Below, piece by piece: positions 1 to 8,029 of a stretch of 22,076 bases of DNA. Source of the DNA: Candidatus Altarchaeales archaeon (GTDB taxonomy: Archaea; Altiarchaeota; Altiarchaeia; IMC4; SCGC-AAA252-I15); NCBI GenBank assembly GCA_016867655.1, contig VGJA01000001.1, positions 1 through 22,076 of the forward strand. The letters run 5' to 3'. A program made the position numbers and the translations under genes. The number at the start of each line of letters is the position of its first letter. The stretch's first letter is position 1. Below the pieces are notes generated by a model that saw only the letters and a list, made by a program, of their open reading frames with translations, was not told where the DNA came from and made no database searches.

Positions 1-2013
1 GAAACATTGAGGGCGCTGAGCACCCAAGCGCGGGAAGAGGCAAAAGAGGAACTTATGCAGTCCAGAACATACAAGCGTTTCTTTGAAGATGCAGAACGGG
101 CTTTATACGTCAAAGGGGATGCCAGAAGGGTCCACTCCCAGTGGGTGGATTACGCAAGAAAGCGTCAGACTGCAGTTGTGCTACACCCGTCCACATTAGA
201 CGAGCTGAAGGCTAGAGAAGGCCAGATAGCTGATGTTGTTAGAACGCTTTACCAGGCAGGCTCAATTCAAGACGCAGAAACGAAAGCTGATATTCCATTC
301 AGCATTGAAGATGCTGTAGCAGATATAAATCACGTTCACATAGCGTTTGAAGGAAATGGCTTGGACATAACAAGCCAGGCAATAGAAGGCGCCTTTAAAA
401 TCAAAAGGGGTTTTTATATAGTACACCCCTTCTCATGCGAGCGGCTGAACCACCGTTTTGCAGATTATGTGGACAGTAACATTGCAATACCGTTTGACGA
501 AAACAGCTTGGGAACACCATTTTTCATGCCAGAGAGCCAGTACAGTAAACTGTTCCGCCCCCTTTTCTTTACTGCGAAAATTGTTGAGGGGGATAAGTAT
601 AGCGTTGGCGATGAAAGAAGGCCGCAACTCGGGGTTCAGGAATTTGACGTGTTGTGGAATACAAACTTTTTCGGCCAAGAGGGGAGAACCACAAGAGATC
701 TTGAGAGAAGACTGGAGGAATCAGATCTTGTTGCAAAGCTGGAGCACCTTGTGTTGACCAGCTATCCAAAAGGGGCCGCAAGGGTGAGGATACTTGAAAC
801 GATTATGTCAAGGCTACAGACGCTAAGCGGAGGTGAAAGAAGGGGATTCATCTCCGACATTTATGATCTAATCAATCCGAATAATCCAGAATTCTTCGAC
901 GATCGATTTCCACACCTAAGTTTTAGTGTCTATCAGGAGTTGCCGGAACTTTTGGATGCCAAAGTAGAGACCTCTTATCCACATTTGGCCGAGAGGCTGA
1001 GCGAGTTGTTTACACTGGAGGATGCGATAGAACACGTTTATCAAAGGGAGAAGGAGATTGGCGCAAGGCTGACTGAACGTGAGCAGGAGGAACTGCTTAA
1101 GAGGCTGGAGGCTGAAGGTAAGGTAAAACGCGTTAGAATAGGGGGAAGTAAACCCTGCGAGTATATCAAGGATATAGCTTATATGCGGGATACAAGCCAT
1201 TACGTCATTAAGATGACAATTGAGACAGACTCTGGACCAAGAGAAGTTATTGTTAAGCGTTCAGAGCCGAGGAGGCCTAAAGAACCCACGTCTGACCTCC
1301 TAAACGAAGTGGTGCCTTCAACCATTCTGATGCACCTTAGAGACAGTGATGGAAACCCAGTGAGAACGCCGATGATTGTGGCCTTGGATGCGGAATATGG
1401 AGTAGAGTCCTTTGCTCCTGGGAAGAAGATAAGCAAGTGCAGCGAAGATTTGCGGAGGAGATATGCGAAGAAGATAGCCTTCTTTTTGGGGATGGATGCG
1501 AGGGTTGCAGACCTCTGCGGAGACTGCCATAACAATAATGTTCTTGTTTCAGAAGATGGTGGGGTAACAAGGATTGACTTGGAGAGGATTGTACCCAGAT
1601 GGGTTGATGACATTGGACACAAAGATGTGGGGTATTACGCAAACTCCTTTGAATTTCAAATCCTAAGCATGTTATTGCCACAGTGGGGTGATAGACCCAA
1701 CCCTGAAAGAATAGAGCTGTGGAATTGCTTTATAGACGGTTTGAATGCCGCTGATACACAACTAAGAGACCCTGTTGTTAGAAGTGAAATCGAAGAAACA
1801 ATCAAGAGGCTGGATAGATTGTATCCGCCAAAGAGAACAGGACTCACAAGCACATACAAAGCCCGGCTGAAAAAAACGTTGGATGAAACAACGGTGGAGG
1901 ACATTATAAAAAGAATAGCTAAAATAAATTATGATACATACACTTGGGCGATGGAAAACAGTCCAGATATGAGATATAGAAGTGAAATAAACTTCTGGGA
2001 AAGATACATATGA
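1..2013 (+). CDS. Large protein with divergent kinase/aminoglycoside-phosphotransferase-like C-terminal domain (5' partial)
   Basis: The reading frame is open to the window edge. The first possible start inside it is TTG at 7, so the true start probably lies upstream. Numbering from that TTG gives 668 residues. The C-terminal part (about 390-600) has the landmarks of the protein-kinase/APH fold: a beta-strand lysine in VIVKR (K417), a catalytic-loop motif CGDCHNNNVLV (D506, N511 at the D+5 spacing of the APH GDxHxxN loop), and a metal-binding IDLE (D524). A charged helical segment (about 345-375) precedes it. The N-terminal half (1-340) resembles nothing I recognise. The substrate could be a small molecule or a protein; I cannot tell. 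The next gene starts 6 nt after the stop and is probably co-transcribed. The fold call is fairly firm and the function is unknown. Confidence 0.6.
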   Translation, partial: ETLRALSTQAREEAKEELMQSRTYKRFFEDAERALYVKGDARRVHSQWVDYARKRQTAVVLHPSTLDELKAREGQIADVVRTLYQAGSIQDAETKADIPFSIEDAVADINHVHIAFEGNGLDITSQAIEGAFKIKRGFYIVHPFSCERLNHRFADYVDSNIAIPFDENSLGTPFFMPESQYSKLFRPLFFTAKIVEGDKYSVGDERRPQLGVQEFDVLWNTNFFGQEGRTTRDLERRLEESDLVAKLEHLVLTSYPKGAARVRILETIMSRLQTLSGGERRGFISDIYDLINPNNPEFFDDRFPHLSFSVYQELPELLDAKVETSYPHLAERLSELFTLEDAIEHVYQREKEIGARLTEREQEELLKRLEAEGKVKRVRIGGSKPCEYIKDIAYMRDTSHYVIKMTIETDSGPREVIVKRSEPRRPKEPTSDLLNEVVPSTILMHLRDSDGNPVRTPMIVALDAEYGVESFAPGKKISKCSEDLRRRYAKKIAFFLGMDARVADLCGDCHNNNVLVSEDGGVTRIDLERIVPRWVDDIGHKDVGYYANSFEFQILSMLLPQWGDRPNPERIELWNCFIDGLNAADTQLRDPVVRSEIEETIKRLDRLYPPKRTGLTSTYKARLKKTLDETTVEDIIKRIAKINYDTYTWAMENSPDMRYRSEINFWERYI

Positions 2014-2019
2014 TGTAAG

Positions 2020-2364
2020 ATGGCGTCAAAAGAATACTTCATCAGGGAAGAGGCATACAAAGAAGTTGACAGCTTGGTTGAAGAGGCTTCAAAAGAAGAA
2101 AACCCGTATTTCATGGTCAACCTGCTCATGGAAAAGAAAAAACTGGATTTTAAAAAAGACTTCCCACAGCATATAGTCGAAAGATTGGAGTGCACAGCAA
2201 CCCACGCGAACATAGAACACGACGCATACCGCTTCAACATTGGAGAAGTCTGGAATCTGCTGGAAGTCCAAGAGATAAAGGAATTCCTGAAGACGCTTTT
2301 AGACAACCAAAAGTGGTTTGTAATAGCATACAAAGAAGCAGAGATATACTTTGTAGAAAAGTAA
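2020..2364 (+). CDS. Hypothetical 114-residue protein
   Basis: A short, charged, apparently soluble protein with no membrane segment, signal peptide, cysteine motif or family signature that I recognise. It starts with ATG 6 nt after the stop of the kinase-like gene and has no clear ribosome-binding site, so translational coupling in a two-gene operon is likely. The N-terminal half is rich in Lys/Glu and predicted helical. The end (about residues 98-114) looks like a beta-hairpin (KWFVIAYKEAEIYFVEK). It could be an accessory partner of the upstream protein, which is an inference from spacing alone. It converges on ugd, whose stop lies 7 nt away. Confidence 0.6.
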   Translation: MASKEYFIREEAYKEVDSLVEEASKEENPYFMVNLLMEKKKLDFKKDFPQHIVERLECTATHANIEHDAYRFNIGEVWNLLEVQEIKEFLKTLLDNQKWFVIAYKEAEIYFVEK

Positions 2365-2371
2365 GGGAAAA

Positions 2372-3664
2372 TCACCAGCACAGTCCTTCGTAGTCGACTC
2401 CTGGAGTCTGGTTGTGGTGCAGGAGCATCCTTCTGGCATCTATGACAGTCTTGTTTTTCATTGCGCTTAAGTCCAGGTTTTTGAATTCCTTCCATTCTGT
2501 GGCGATTAAGGCGATGTCCGCGTTCTTTAGACATTCCTGGCTCGTCTTTGCGTAGGTTATTTTACTGCTATAAATCTTTCTTGCGTTGTCCATTGCCTTA
2601 GGGTCATAGGCGACTACAATGGCTTTCTCCTTCAGAAGTGCGTTGACTATGACGATTGCAGGGCTCTCGCGCATGTCGTCTGTGTCTCCTTTGAAAGCAA
2701 GGCCGAGGACTGCAACACGCTTTCCCTTTAGAGAGCCTGTTTTTCTTTTAGCCAAGTCTATGACGCGCAACGGCTGTTTTTTGTTCACTTCCATGACAGC
2801 CTCCAGAATCAGCGGGTTTACTCCCACCTCCTTGGACTGATGGATTAAGGATTTAACGTCCTTTGGAAAACAACTTCCGCCAAATCCAGGACCCGCCCTC
2901 AAAAAGTGTGGGCCTATCCTATGGTCCAAACCCATTCCTTCAGAGACTTTGTAGACGTCTATGCCCAGTTTCTTGCAGATGTTTCCAATCTCGTTTATGA
3001 AGCTTATTTTCGCTGCCAGAAAGGCGTTTGAAGCATACTTTATCATCTCCGCAGTCTTTATGTCTGTCTTCACTACCGGACTGTTGAAGTCCGAGTAAAG
3101 TTTCTCCAGAACTTCCATTGTCCTGGCGTCTGAATTGCCGATTACTATCCTATCCGGCTTCCTGAAGTCTTCTACTGCCAATCCTTCCCTAAGGAACTCT
3201 GGGTTCATTGCTATGCCAAAGTCAACGCCCGCTTTTTTGCCGGATGTTTTTTCTATCAATGGCGTGACGACATCGCCTGTTGTTCCAGGAATCACGGTGC
3301 TCTTCACAACAACTACGTGGAAGCTTTTCTTGCCTTTCAGTATCTCTGCAATCTGTCTTGCGCTCTCCTTTATGTAGCTCAAGTCTATGGCGCCGCTTGC
3401 AAGCGAAGGAGTTCCAACGCAGATGAAAGTTATTTCTGAATTTAAAACAGCATGCTTCAAGTCCATCGAAGCCCTGAGGTTCCTGCCAACCTCCTTCTGC
3501 AGTATCTCGTCCAAACCCTTTTCGTATATCGGCGCCTTCCTGTTGTTGATGGCGTCAACCTTCTCCTTCACAATGTCGACGCATATGACTGCGTGACCTT
3601 TTTCTGCAAAGCCTGCTGCCGTAATCAAGCCAACATAACCCGAACCGATGACCGAGAGGTTCAT
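2372..3664 (-). CDS. ugd: UDP-glucose 6-dehydrogenase
   Basis: Oxidises UDP-glucose to UDP-glucuronate with two NAD+ in the cytoplasm, supplying precursors for surface polysaccharides or glycoprotein glycans. Visible features: an N-terminal Rossmann motif GSGYVGL (residues 6-12), the central-domain motif NPEFLREG, the catalytic loop GGSCFPKD with nucleophile Cys265, and a C-terminal UDP-binding domain with a DARRML motif. GGSCFPKD favours UDP-glucose dehydrogenase over the UDP-ManNAc dehydrogenases, which usually carry GGHC. I chose the ATG at 3664 (430 aa); an in-frame TTG two codons upstream is also possible. Length is normal. It lies downstream of nadE on the same strand with a 47-nt gap. 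No glycosyltransferase or epimerase genes are nearby. Confidence 0.92.
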   Translation of the reverse strand: MNLSVIGSGYVGLITAAGFAEKGHAVICVDIVKEKVDAINNRKAPIYEKGLDEILQKEVGRNLRASMDLKHAVLNSEITFICVGTPSLASGAIDLSYIKESARQIAEILKGKKSFHVVVVKSTVIPGTTGDVVTPLIEKTSGKKAGVDFGIAMNPEFLREGLAVEDFRKPDRIVIGNSDARTMEVLEKLYSDFNSPVVKTDIKTAEMIKYASNAFLAAKISFINEIGNICKKLGIDVYKVSEGMGLDHRIGPHFLRAGPGFGGSCFPKDVKSLIHQSKEVGVNPLILEAVMEVNKKQPLRVIDLAKRKTGSLKGKRVAVLGLAFKGDTDDMRESPAIVIVNALLKEKAIVVAYDPKAMDNARKIYSSKITYAKTSQECLKNADIALIATEWKEFKNLDLSAMKNKTVIDARRMLLHHNQTPGVDYEGLCW

Positions 3665-3711
3665 CCTCAAAAAGTGATAGAGTTATAGGACATGGAAGGT
3701 AAAAAATACTG

Positions 3712-4509
3712 CTATACCTCTATTATTCCAGGCATGCATCGCTTGTGCTGTGTTCCGGCCATCTTGTCTGCAATACTCTCGACCATGGCCTTTTTCAAGC
3801 CGGTTTTCTTTGCCGTCTCGTCTATTGAAAGCCCGCAGTCAACGAGACTGTGCAGTATGGCGTCTATTTCAGAGTATTTCATCCCAATCTCGGATTCGTC
3901 TGTCTGGCCTTTCCACAATCCTGCAGTAGGAGTCTTGCATGCTATGCAGTCTGGAATGCCAATATACTTTGCAAGCTGCAGGACTTGGGTTTTGTATAAA
4001 CCTCCGATGGGTTCTAGGTCGCAGCCGCCGTCGCCGTATTTTGTGAAATATCCTAGAAGAAGTTCAGTCTTGTTTGACGTGCCCAACACCAGACGGCCGT
4101 CCAAGTTTGCGGTGAGATAATTGTATATCATCCTAATTCTAGGCCTTATGTTCGCAACAGCCTTTTTCTTATAGGAGGTATTGAAAGACTCCCAAGGAAA
4201 ATGTTCAGAAATTGCATTCAAGGCTTCATTTATTTCAATGACAGTATGCCTTATTCCAAGCTGTTCAGCAAGCCTGACTGCATCTTTCAAGTCCTTTGGG
4301 TCATTCACACCCCTTTCAGGCAACATCAAAGCATAGACGTCTTTGACGGCCTCTGCAGCAAGCTTGGCAGTCACTGAAGAATCAACTCCGCCGCTCATCC
4401 CCAACACTACGCCTCTGGCCTTCGCAAGCCCGACAGCATCCCTTATCCCGTGGACTATTTTTTTTCTGCAATCTTGGAGCTGATTTGGGCTTAATGACAG
4501 TTTCTTCAC
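3712..4509 (-). CDS. nadE: NH3-dependent NAD+ synthetase
   Basis: Catalyses the last step of NAD+ biosynthesis, ATP-dependent amidation of nicotinate adenine dinucleotide with ammonia. The PP-loop ATP pyrophosphatase motif SGGVDSS is at about residues 39-45. The GTSNKTE segment and the later GDGGCDLEPIGGLYKTQV region match the dinucleotide-binding core of the family. There is no glutaminase domain, so this is the short ammonia-using form. At 265 aa it has the usual archaeal length. The start must be the GTG at 4509, because an in-frame TAA sits three codons upstream. It is divergent from the Lrp-type regulator, with about 120 nt between the starts, and precedes ugd on the same strand. Confidence 0.93.
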   Translation of the reverse strand: MKKLSLSPNQLQDCRKKIVHGIRDAVGLAKARGVVLGMSGGVDSSVTAKLAAEAVKDVYALMLPERGVNDPKDLKDAVRLAEQLGIRHTVIEINEALNAISEHFPWESFNTSYKKKAVANIRPRIRMIYNYLTANLDGRLVLGTSNKTELLLGYFTKYGDGGCDLEPIGGLYKTQVLQLAKYIGIPDCIACKTPTAGLWKGQTDESEIGMKYSEIDAILHSLVDCGLSIDETAKKTGLKKAMVESIADKMAGTQHKRCMPGIIEV

Positions 4510-4601
4510 GCTTAATTATGTAGGTTCTTTGAGAAAAATGGTGAAAATGCTGGATTGCAGGCTCGTTCACAAAAACAGGCACATTATAGCGAACTGCACA
4601 A

Positions 4602-4609
4602 TTTTTATG
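4602..4609 (+). promoter_or_regulatory. Putative TATA box of the Lrp-family gene
   Basis: TTTTTATG is centred about 26 nt before the ATG at 4632, the spacing expected for an archaeal promoter giving a leaderless transcript. No ribosome-binding site is seen before the ATG, which fits. This is an inference from spacing and composition. Confidence 0.4.
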
Positions 4610-4631
4610 CGCCAAATTGAAAGGATAACCT

Positions 4632-5084
4632 ATGGCCAAGGTGGATGAACTCGACTTGAGGATAATAAGGGAATTTCAAATCGACGCAAGGCAAAGCTAC
4701 CGCGACATTGCAGAGAAACTAAAGATAGCGGAAGGGACAGTCTACAACCGCGTCAACAAGCTGAAGGAGATGGGCATCATAAAAAAATTCATCGTGGACA
4801 TAAACTATTCAAAGCTGGGCTATGACTTGGTTGCGATAATAGGAATCCGCGGCAAAGGCGGGCACCTGCCTGAAATAGAGGAAAAAGTTTCGAAAGAAAA
4901 GAATGTCACAACAGTCTATGACGTCACTGGCGAATATGACGCCATAGCTGTTGCAAAATTCCACGATAGGACTGAGTTAAACGACCTTGTGAAGAGAATA
5001 AACGCATTGCCCAACGTGGAGAGGACAAACACTATGATAGCGTTGAACATTGTAAAGGAAGAACATGGTGTTGAGTTAAGGTGA
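4632..5084 (+). CDS. Lrp/AsnC-family transcriptional regulator
   Basis: A DNA-binding regulator of the feast/famine family. Residues 5-55 form the winged helix-turn-helix (LRIIREFQIDARQSYRDIAE, then the recognition helix around GTVYNRVNKL). Residues 63-145 form the RAM/AsnC C-terminal domain with the beta-alpha-beta pattern, including VYDVTGEYDAIAVAKF, which is typical of the effector-binding and oligomerisation interface. At 150 aa it is a standard Lrp-like protein. It is divergent from nadE and may regulate itself and neighbours, as is common in the family. Its ligand cannot be told from the sequence. Confidence 0.93.
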   Translation: MAKVDELDLRIIREFQIDARQSYRDIAEKLKIAEGTVYNRVNKLKEMGIIKKFIVDINYSKLGYDLVAIIGIRGKGGHLPEIEEKVSKEKNVTTVYDVTGEYDAIAVAKFHDRTELNDLVKRINALPNVERTNTMIALNIVKEEHGVELR

Positions 5085-5128
5085 GGGTAGTGAAGCCCAT
5101 CACATCGTTCAAAAGGCTTTATCCCTGA

Positions 5129-5141
5129 TCCCCTTAGGGGA
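5129..5141. repeat. Short imperfect palindrome in the lrp-dph2 intergenic region
   Basis: TCCCCTTAGGGGA is symmetric except for its centre. It lies in the 116-nt spacer between the convergent lrp and dph2-like genes. It could be a small hairpin near the lrp 3' end or a protein site. No T-tract follows, so a terminator call is weak. Nothing else in this spacer is recognisable. Confidence 0.25.
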
Positions 5142-5200
5142 GAAGGGGCAGATTCAATTCTTCCGCATTTAAGAAGAGTATGGAACTGAATTAAGATAAC

Positions 5201-5854
5201 TCAGACTAAATCCAGTTCTTCTGCATTCACAACAGGCTTGCTGAATTCATCATCCACCAACCTTGGGCATGCTGTATTAACCCAGCAGTCCACTTTAAAC
5301 GGCAGCAAATTTGCTGGATTAAGTTCTTCGCCTGCAAACAAGAAAGCCCTCTTCCCATCAGACTCAAACTTTTTCTTTAATTCAAAAGCCCTTTCACGAT
5401 TGAACTGCCCATCCTTGGTTGAAACAAGTATTCCATAAACCTGCGCCTCAATTGCCTTAGCCAGCCTGCCCTTCTGGCGCTTAAGCCAACGCTCTTTCTC
5501 AACTTCAGGCAGTCTCTCAAGCACGCCAGAATAAGGATTCAGCATCAATACAGGCTTCTCGGTTTTGGCTGAAATCCCAATCGGATGAAACAAACCAGAG
5601 CCAATGTAGAGGAATACATCAACTTTTTTCTCAATCTTCAACGCATTGTTCTGGTTGCAGCCCAAAACCTGGCCGCCAATGAAAGCCTGCAAGCCTTTAG
5701 ACTCCAAAAAATCCCTTACCACAGCAAGCTGGTTCAAATGCTGCGCAGTAGAAACCAAACCAACAATCTTATATCCACCCAAGACAGAAAAATATTTCCC
5801 CAAAACAAGCAGAACACTTTTTTTGTGAAAACAAGATATGTGCAAGACTCGCAT
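5201..5854 (-). CDS. N-terminally truncated diphthamide synthase-like protein (Dph2 domains 2-3)
   Basis: Matches the second and third domains of archaeal Dph2, the [4Fe-4S] radical enzyme that transfers a 3-amino-3-carboxypropyl group from SAM to a histidine of EF-2. Numbered from ATG at 5854 (217 aa): a GLVSTAQHLNQL strand-turn typical of domain 2, GGQVLGCN with the second cluster cysteine (C66), and WVNTACPRL with the third (C196). Archaeal Dph2 is about 340 aa. The first domain and its cluster cysteine are absent, and there is no room for them, because the divergent gene starts at 5945. A longer ATG start at 5908 adds 18 residues unlike the family. I chose 5854 because a TATA-like element sits about 25 nt upstream. 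It may be a decaying fragment or a variant working with a partner. Confidence 0.7.
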   Translation of the reverse strand: MRVLHISCFHKKSVLLVLGKYFSVLGGYKIVGLVSTAQHLNQLAVVRDFLESKGLQAFIGGQVLGCNQNNALKIEKKVDVFLYIGSGLFHPIGISAKTEKPVLMLNPYSGVLERLPEVEKERWLKRQKGRLAKAIEAQVYGILVSTKDGQFNRERAFELKKKFESDGKRAFLFAGEELNPANLLPFKVDCWVNTACPRLVDDEFSKPVVNAEELDLV

Positions 5855-5873
5855 ATTAAGATGAGGGAGGAGG

Positions 5874-5883
5874 AGTATATAAC
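5874..5883 (-). promoter_or_regulatory. Putative TATA box of the truncated dph2-like gene
   Basis: On the minus strand this reads GTTATATACT, centred about 25 nt before the ATG at 5854. It would give a leaderless transcript of the shortened gene. It is the main reason for preferring that start over the one at 5908. Confidence 0.4.
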
Positions 5884-5911
5884 GACAGTGGACTGGACTG
5901 ATTTGCATGTG

Positions 5912-5920
5912 CTTTAATAG
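5912..5920 (+). promoter_or_regulatory. Putative TATA box of the gene at 5945
   Basis: CTTTAATAG is centred about 29 nt before the ATG at 5945, in the short spacer shared with the divergent dph2-like gene. No comparable element or ribosome-binding site precedes the second ORF at 6575, which suggests both ORFs depend on this promoter. Confidence 0.4.
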
Positions 5921-5944
5921 GAAACCTCCCTGTAGTTAACTATC

Positions 5945-6520
5945 ATGGAGCAAGAAAGGAAGCCTGCATCAAAACCTGTGGAGGCTGCTGCACCTGGAGA
6001 GATGACTGGATTGCTGCCGTTCCGCCTTGACGAATGGGATGCGGAGAAGGCGAGGGAGATTTTTCTGTCCAGCAGAACAGACTTGGGCAAAATTTTCGCA
6101 CCTCTTGTGAAGGAGCTTGATGCAATGTCTTGGAGGCTTAAGAAAGACTTCAGAAACTATGAGTGTGATGACTGGTGGGAGAAAACCATGCAGCATTTTG
6201 AGGCAGTGCACAGACACATGGGGAGGGTTGACTTGACAGACGCCAAACTTGAGGTTGAAGACCTGGTATTCCTAATGTCGGACAAAGTGGGGGCGCTTTT
6301 AAGGCGTCCGATACTCAAAACGTGGCTTGCAGACAAACTGAAAAAAGAGCTTGTGACTGAAGGAACTTCTGAAAGGGATTTCACTGCGTCTATTGTCCAG
6401 TGGATGAGAGCGCAAGCTTGGAGCAACTTCGTAAACGACAAGGAGATAGGACAGCAAGTTAGGGAACAGTATCCTGATGTTTTGATGGACGAAGACAAAC
6501 TGGCAACCCAAGTTGAGTAA
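5945..6520 (+). CDS. Hypothetical protein, probable N-terminal part of an interrupted receiver-domain protein
   Basis: A 191-residue soluble protein with a Pro/Ala-rich start followed by mostly helical sequence rich in Trp, Asp and Glu. I recognise no family. It ends at a TAA (6518-6520), but the frame reopens at once. The next 18 codons contain no stop and no start codon, read as an amphipathic helix, and run into the ATG of the receiver-domain ORF at 6575 in the same frame. Replacing the TAA with a sense codon would give a single 443-residue protein ending in a receiver domain. Alternatives are a genuine two-gene split, a recent nonsense mutation or a sequencing error. Confidence 0.6.
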   Translation: MEQERKPASKPVEAAAPGEMTGLLPFRLDEWDAEKAREIFLSSRTDLGKIFAPLVKELDAMSWRLKKDFRNYECDDWWEKTMQHFEAVHRHMGRVDLTDAKLEVEDLVFLMSDKVGALLRRPILKTWLADKLKKELVTEGTSERDFTASIVQWMRAQAWSNFVNDKEIGQQVREQYPDVLMDEDKLATQVE

Positions 6521-6574
6521 TCAGCAAAAAAAGCAGGTATAGTATCTCTTGCGCTACTCAAACATGCTTCAGAT

Positions 6575-7273
6575 ATGGGCGATGATGTATCAAAAGAGTT
6601 ACTCCCAAAACTCCAGCCTTTGTATACAGATGGCTATAGAGTATTGGAAACATTAGACCCAAACAAGCCGGAAGAAAGGTGTCTCTACAGTGAACCAGGA
6701 CATGTCTTGGGATTTGCAATAGATTTTGATATGCTTAAATGGCCTTTAACGGCCGCATTGGGATTAAGTGAGGATGCGGAATTCCACGTCCCAGAAAGGC
6801 TGAGGGAGCTAACTTTCATGCTGGTTGAAGACAGCATCATACACGGGAAAGTAGGTTATGTCCTGACAGACAAAGGCGGATTCACAGCCTACAAAACGCA
6901 AGAAGATGTGACCTCACGAGATGCGAGAGAACAGGAGAGGGAAAACCATGGAGTGTATTCCTCTGCCGAACGCGCTCTTGAAGTCATGTACGGTGGTGCA
7001 ACACCAAAACCAGCTGACATAATACTCTCTGACATTGAACTACTCGGAGCCATGAAGGGAACAAAGTTTGTGAGGGAAGTCTACAACAAAGAAAAAGCTG
7101 CAGGCAGGAAGCCGGTGATACTAATGCTGTATTCCAGCAACCCAGGCCCATATCTTGATGAAATAGAGAGACTAAAACAAGAAGGAATAATAATCGGCGG
7201 TTGGCACAAGAAAGACTTCACGCCCAAAGTCTTGATAGAAACGGTTGAAAAAGCAATGTCTGAAAAAGATTAA
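6575..7273 (+). CDS. Protein with C-terminal response-regulator receiver (REC) domain
   Basis: 232 residues from ATG 6575. The C-terminal part has the hallmarks of a phosphoacceptor receiver domain: an acidic pair in LVEDS (E85, D86), the phosphoacceptor in ILSDIEL (D153), a hydroxyl residue at the end of beta-4 (LYSS, S187/S188) and a lysine in HKKDF (K212/K213), ending in a helix. About 25 extra charged residues (about 98-125) sit between the beta-1 motif and the helix before beta-3, longer than usual. No DNA-binding output domain follows; residues 1-75 are unrecognised. No histidine kinase gene is in the window. It is in frame with the preceding ORF and probably belongs with it. Its stop overlaps the FKBP stop tail to tail. 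Confidence 0.7.
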   Translation: MGDDVSKELLPKLQPLYTDGYRVLETLDPNKPEERCLYSEPGHVLGFAIDFDMLKWPLTAALGLSEDAEFHVPERLRELTFMLVEDSIIHGKVGYVLTDKGGFTAYKTQEDVTSRDAREQERENHGVYSSAERALEVMYGGATPKPADIILSDIELLGAMKGTKFVREVYNKEKAAGRKPVILMLYSSNPGPYLDEIERLKQEGIIIGGWHKKDFTPKVLIETVEKAMSEKD

Positions 7274-7974
7274 TCTTTCTTCTCTTCCTTCTTTTCCTCA
7301 CTCTTTTTTTCCGCCTTAGGGTTTTTCCAGCTTTCGGTATAGACTACCTCATTCAGCTCCAGGTATTTGAACAACTCTGCTGAAAGCGATGCCTTGCGGA
7401 ACATTATGTTGCGGTCCCTGGAAGCCTTTTCAGGCAGCTCCAAAATCAACTTCTTTCCGCTCAAATTTATTTTAAAGTCTTCTGAATCGTTGAAGCTTCT
7501 CTCAACCAAAAACTTTACTTTGCCGTTTTCTGTCTCGGCTTTAGACACCACCTTGACTTTGTATACCACATTTTTGCCAGCCAGCTCGTGGTTGAAGTCC
7601 ACTCGAACTCTGCCGCCTGCGACAGTCTGGATTCGGGCCATCCGGCCGTCAAGCTCCACAGGCATTCCAGGAATAGGATTCAAACCCTGCTGTTTGAACA
7701 CTTTCATCGGCACAAGTCTTATCAGATTTGCGTCCCTCTGGCCAAAGGCTTTTTCGGGAGCCAGCTCAAGGGTTTTTTCCTCACCCACCTTCATGTCCTT
7801 CAAGGCCTCATCAACTCCTTTGACGACGTTACCCTCCCCCACCACAACAGGCAGCGGCCGATAAATCCTCTTTGAGTCAAAAATCTTCTCCTTCTGAGCC
7901 GTATTTGCGTCTGTGGTGTCAAAAGTCCTGCCGTCCTTCACGCTGGCAGTATATTCAATTGTCGCAAAATCCAT
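7270..7974 (-). CDS. FKBP-type (SlyD-like) peptidyl-prolyl cis-trans isomerase
   Basis: A cytoplasmic proline isomerase and folding chaperone. The FKBP half-domains are at residues 1-80 (VVGEGNVVKGVDEALKDMKV and the LAPEKAFGQRD strand) and 120-145 (VDFNHELAGK). The insert-in-flap chaperone domain typical of SlyD and archaeal FKBPs lies between them (about 82-124). An additional C-terminal domain (about 150-215) follows, as in longer archaeal FKBPs, and the protein ends in a Lys/Glu tail. At 234 aa it is the long archaeal type. The start ATG is at 7974. It is divergent from the membrane protein at 8030 across a 55-nt AT-rich spacer that probably holds both promoters. Confidence 0.92.
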   Translation of the reverse strand: MDFATIEYTASVKDGRTFDTTDANTAQKEKIFDSKRIYRPLPVVVGEGNVVKGVDEALKDMKVGEEKTLELAPEKAFGQRDANLIRLVPMKVFKQQGLNPIPGMPVELDGRMARIQTVAGGRVRVDFNHELAGKNVVYKVKVVSKAETENGKVKFLVERSFNDSEDFKINLSGKKLILELPEKASRDRNIMFRKASLSAELFKYLELNEVVYTESWKNPKAEKKSEEKKEEKKD

Positions 7975-8029
7975 GGTGGATATGTATAAAGGATTTGACT
8001 AATAAAAACGTTATCCCAATACATATACC

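Noticed and set aside
5085..5200. Possible tRNA or C/D-box RNA in the lrp-dph2 spacer
   Set aside because: A T-arm-like TTCAATT was noticed, but the flanking bases do not pair as a T stem and no cloverleaf or paired C and D boxes could be built on either strand.
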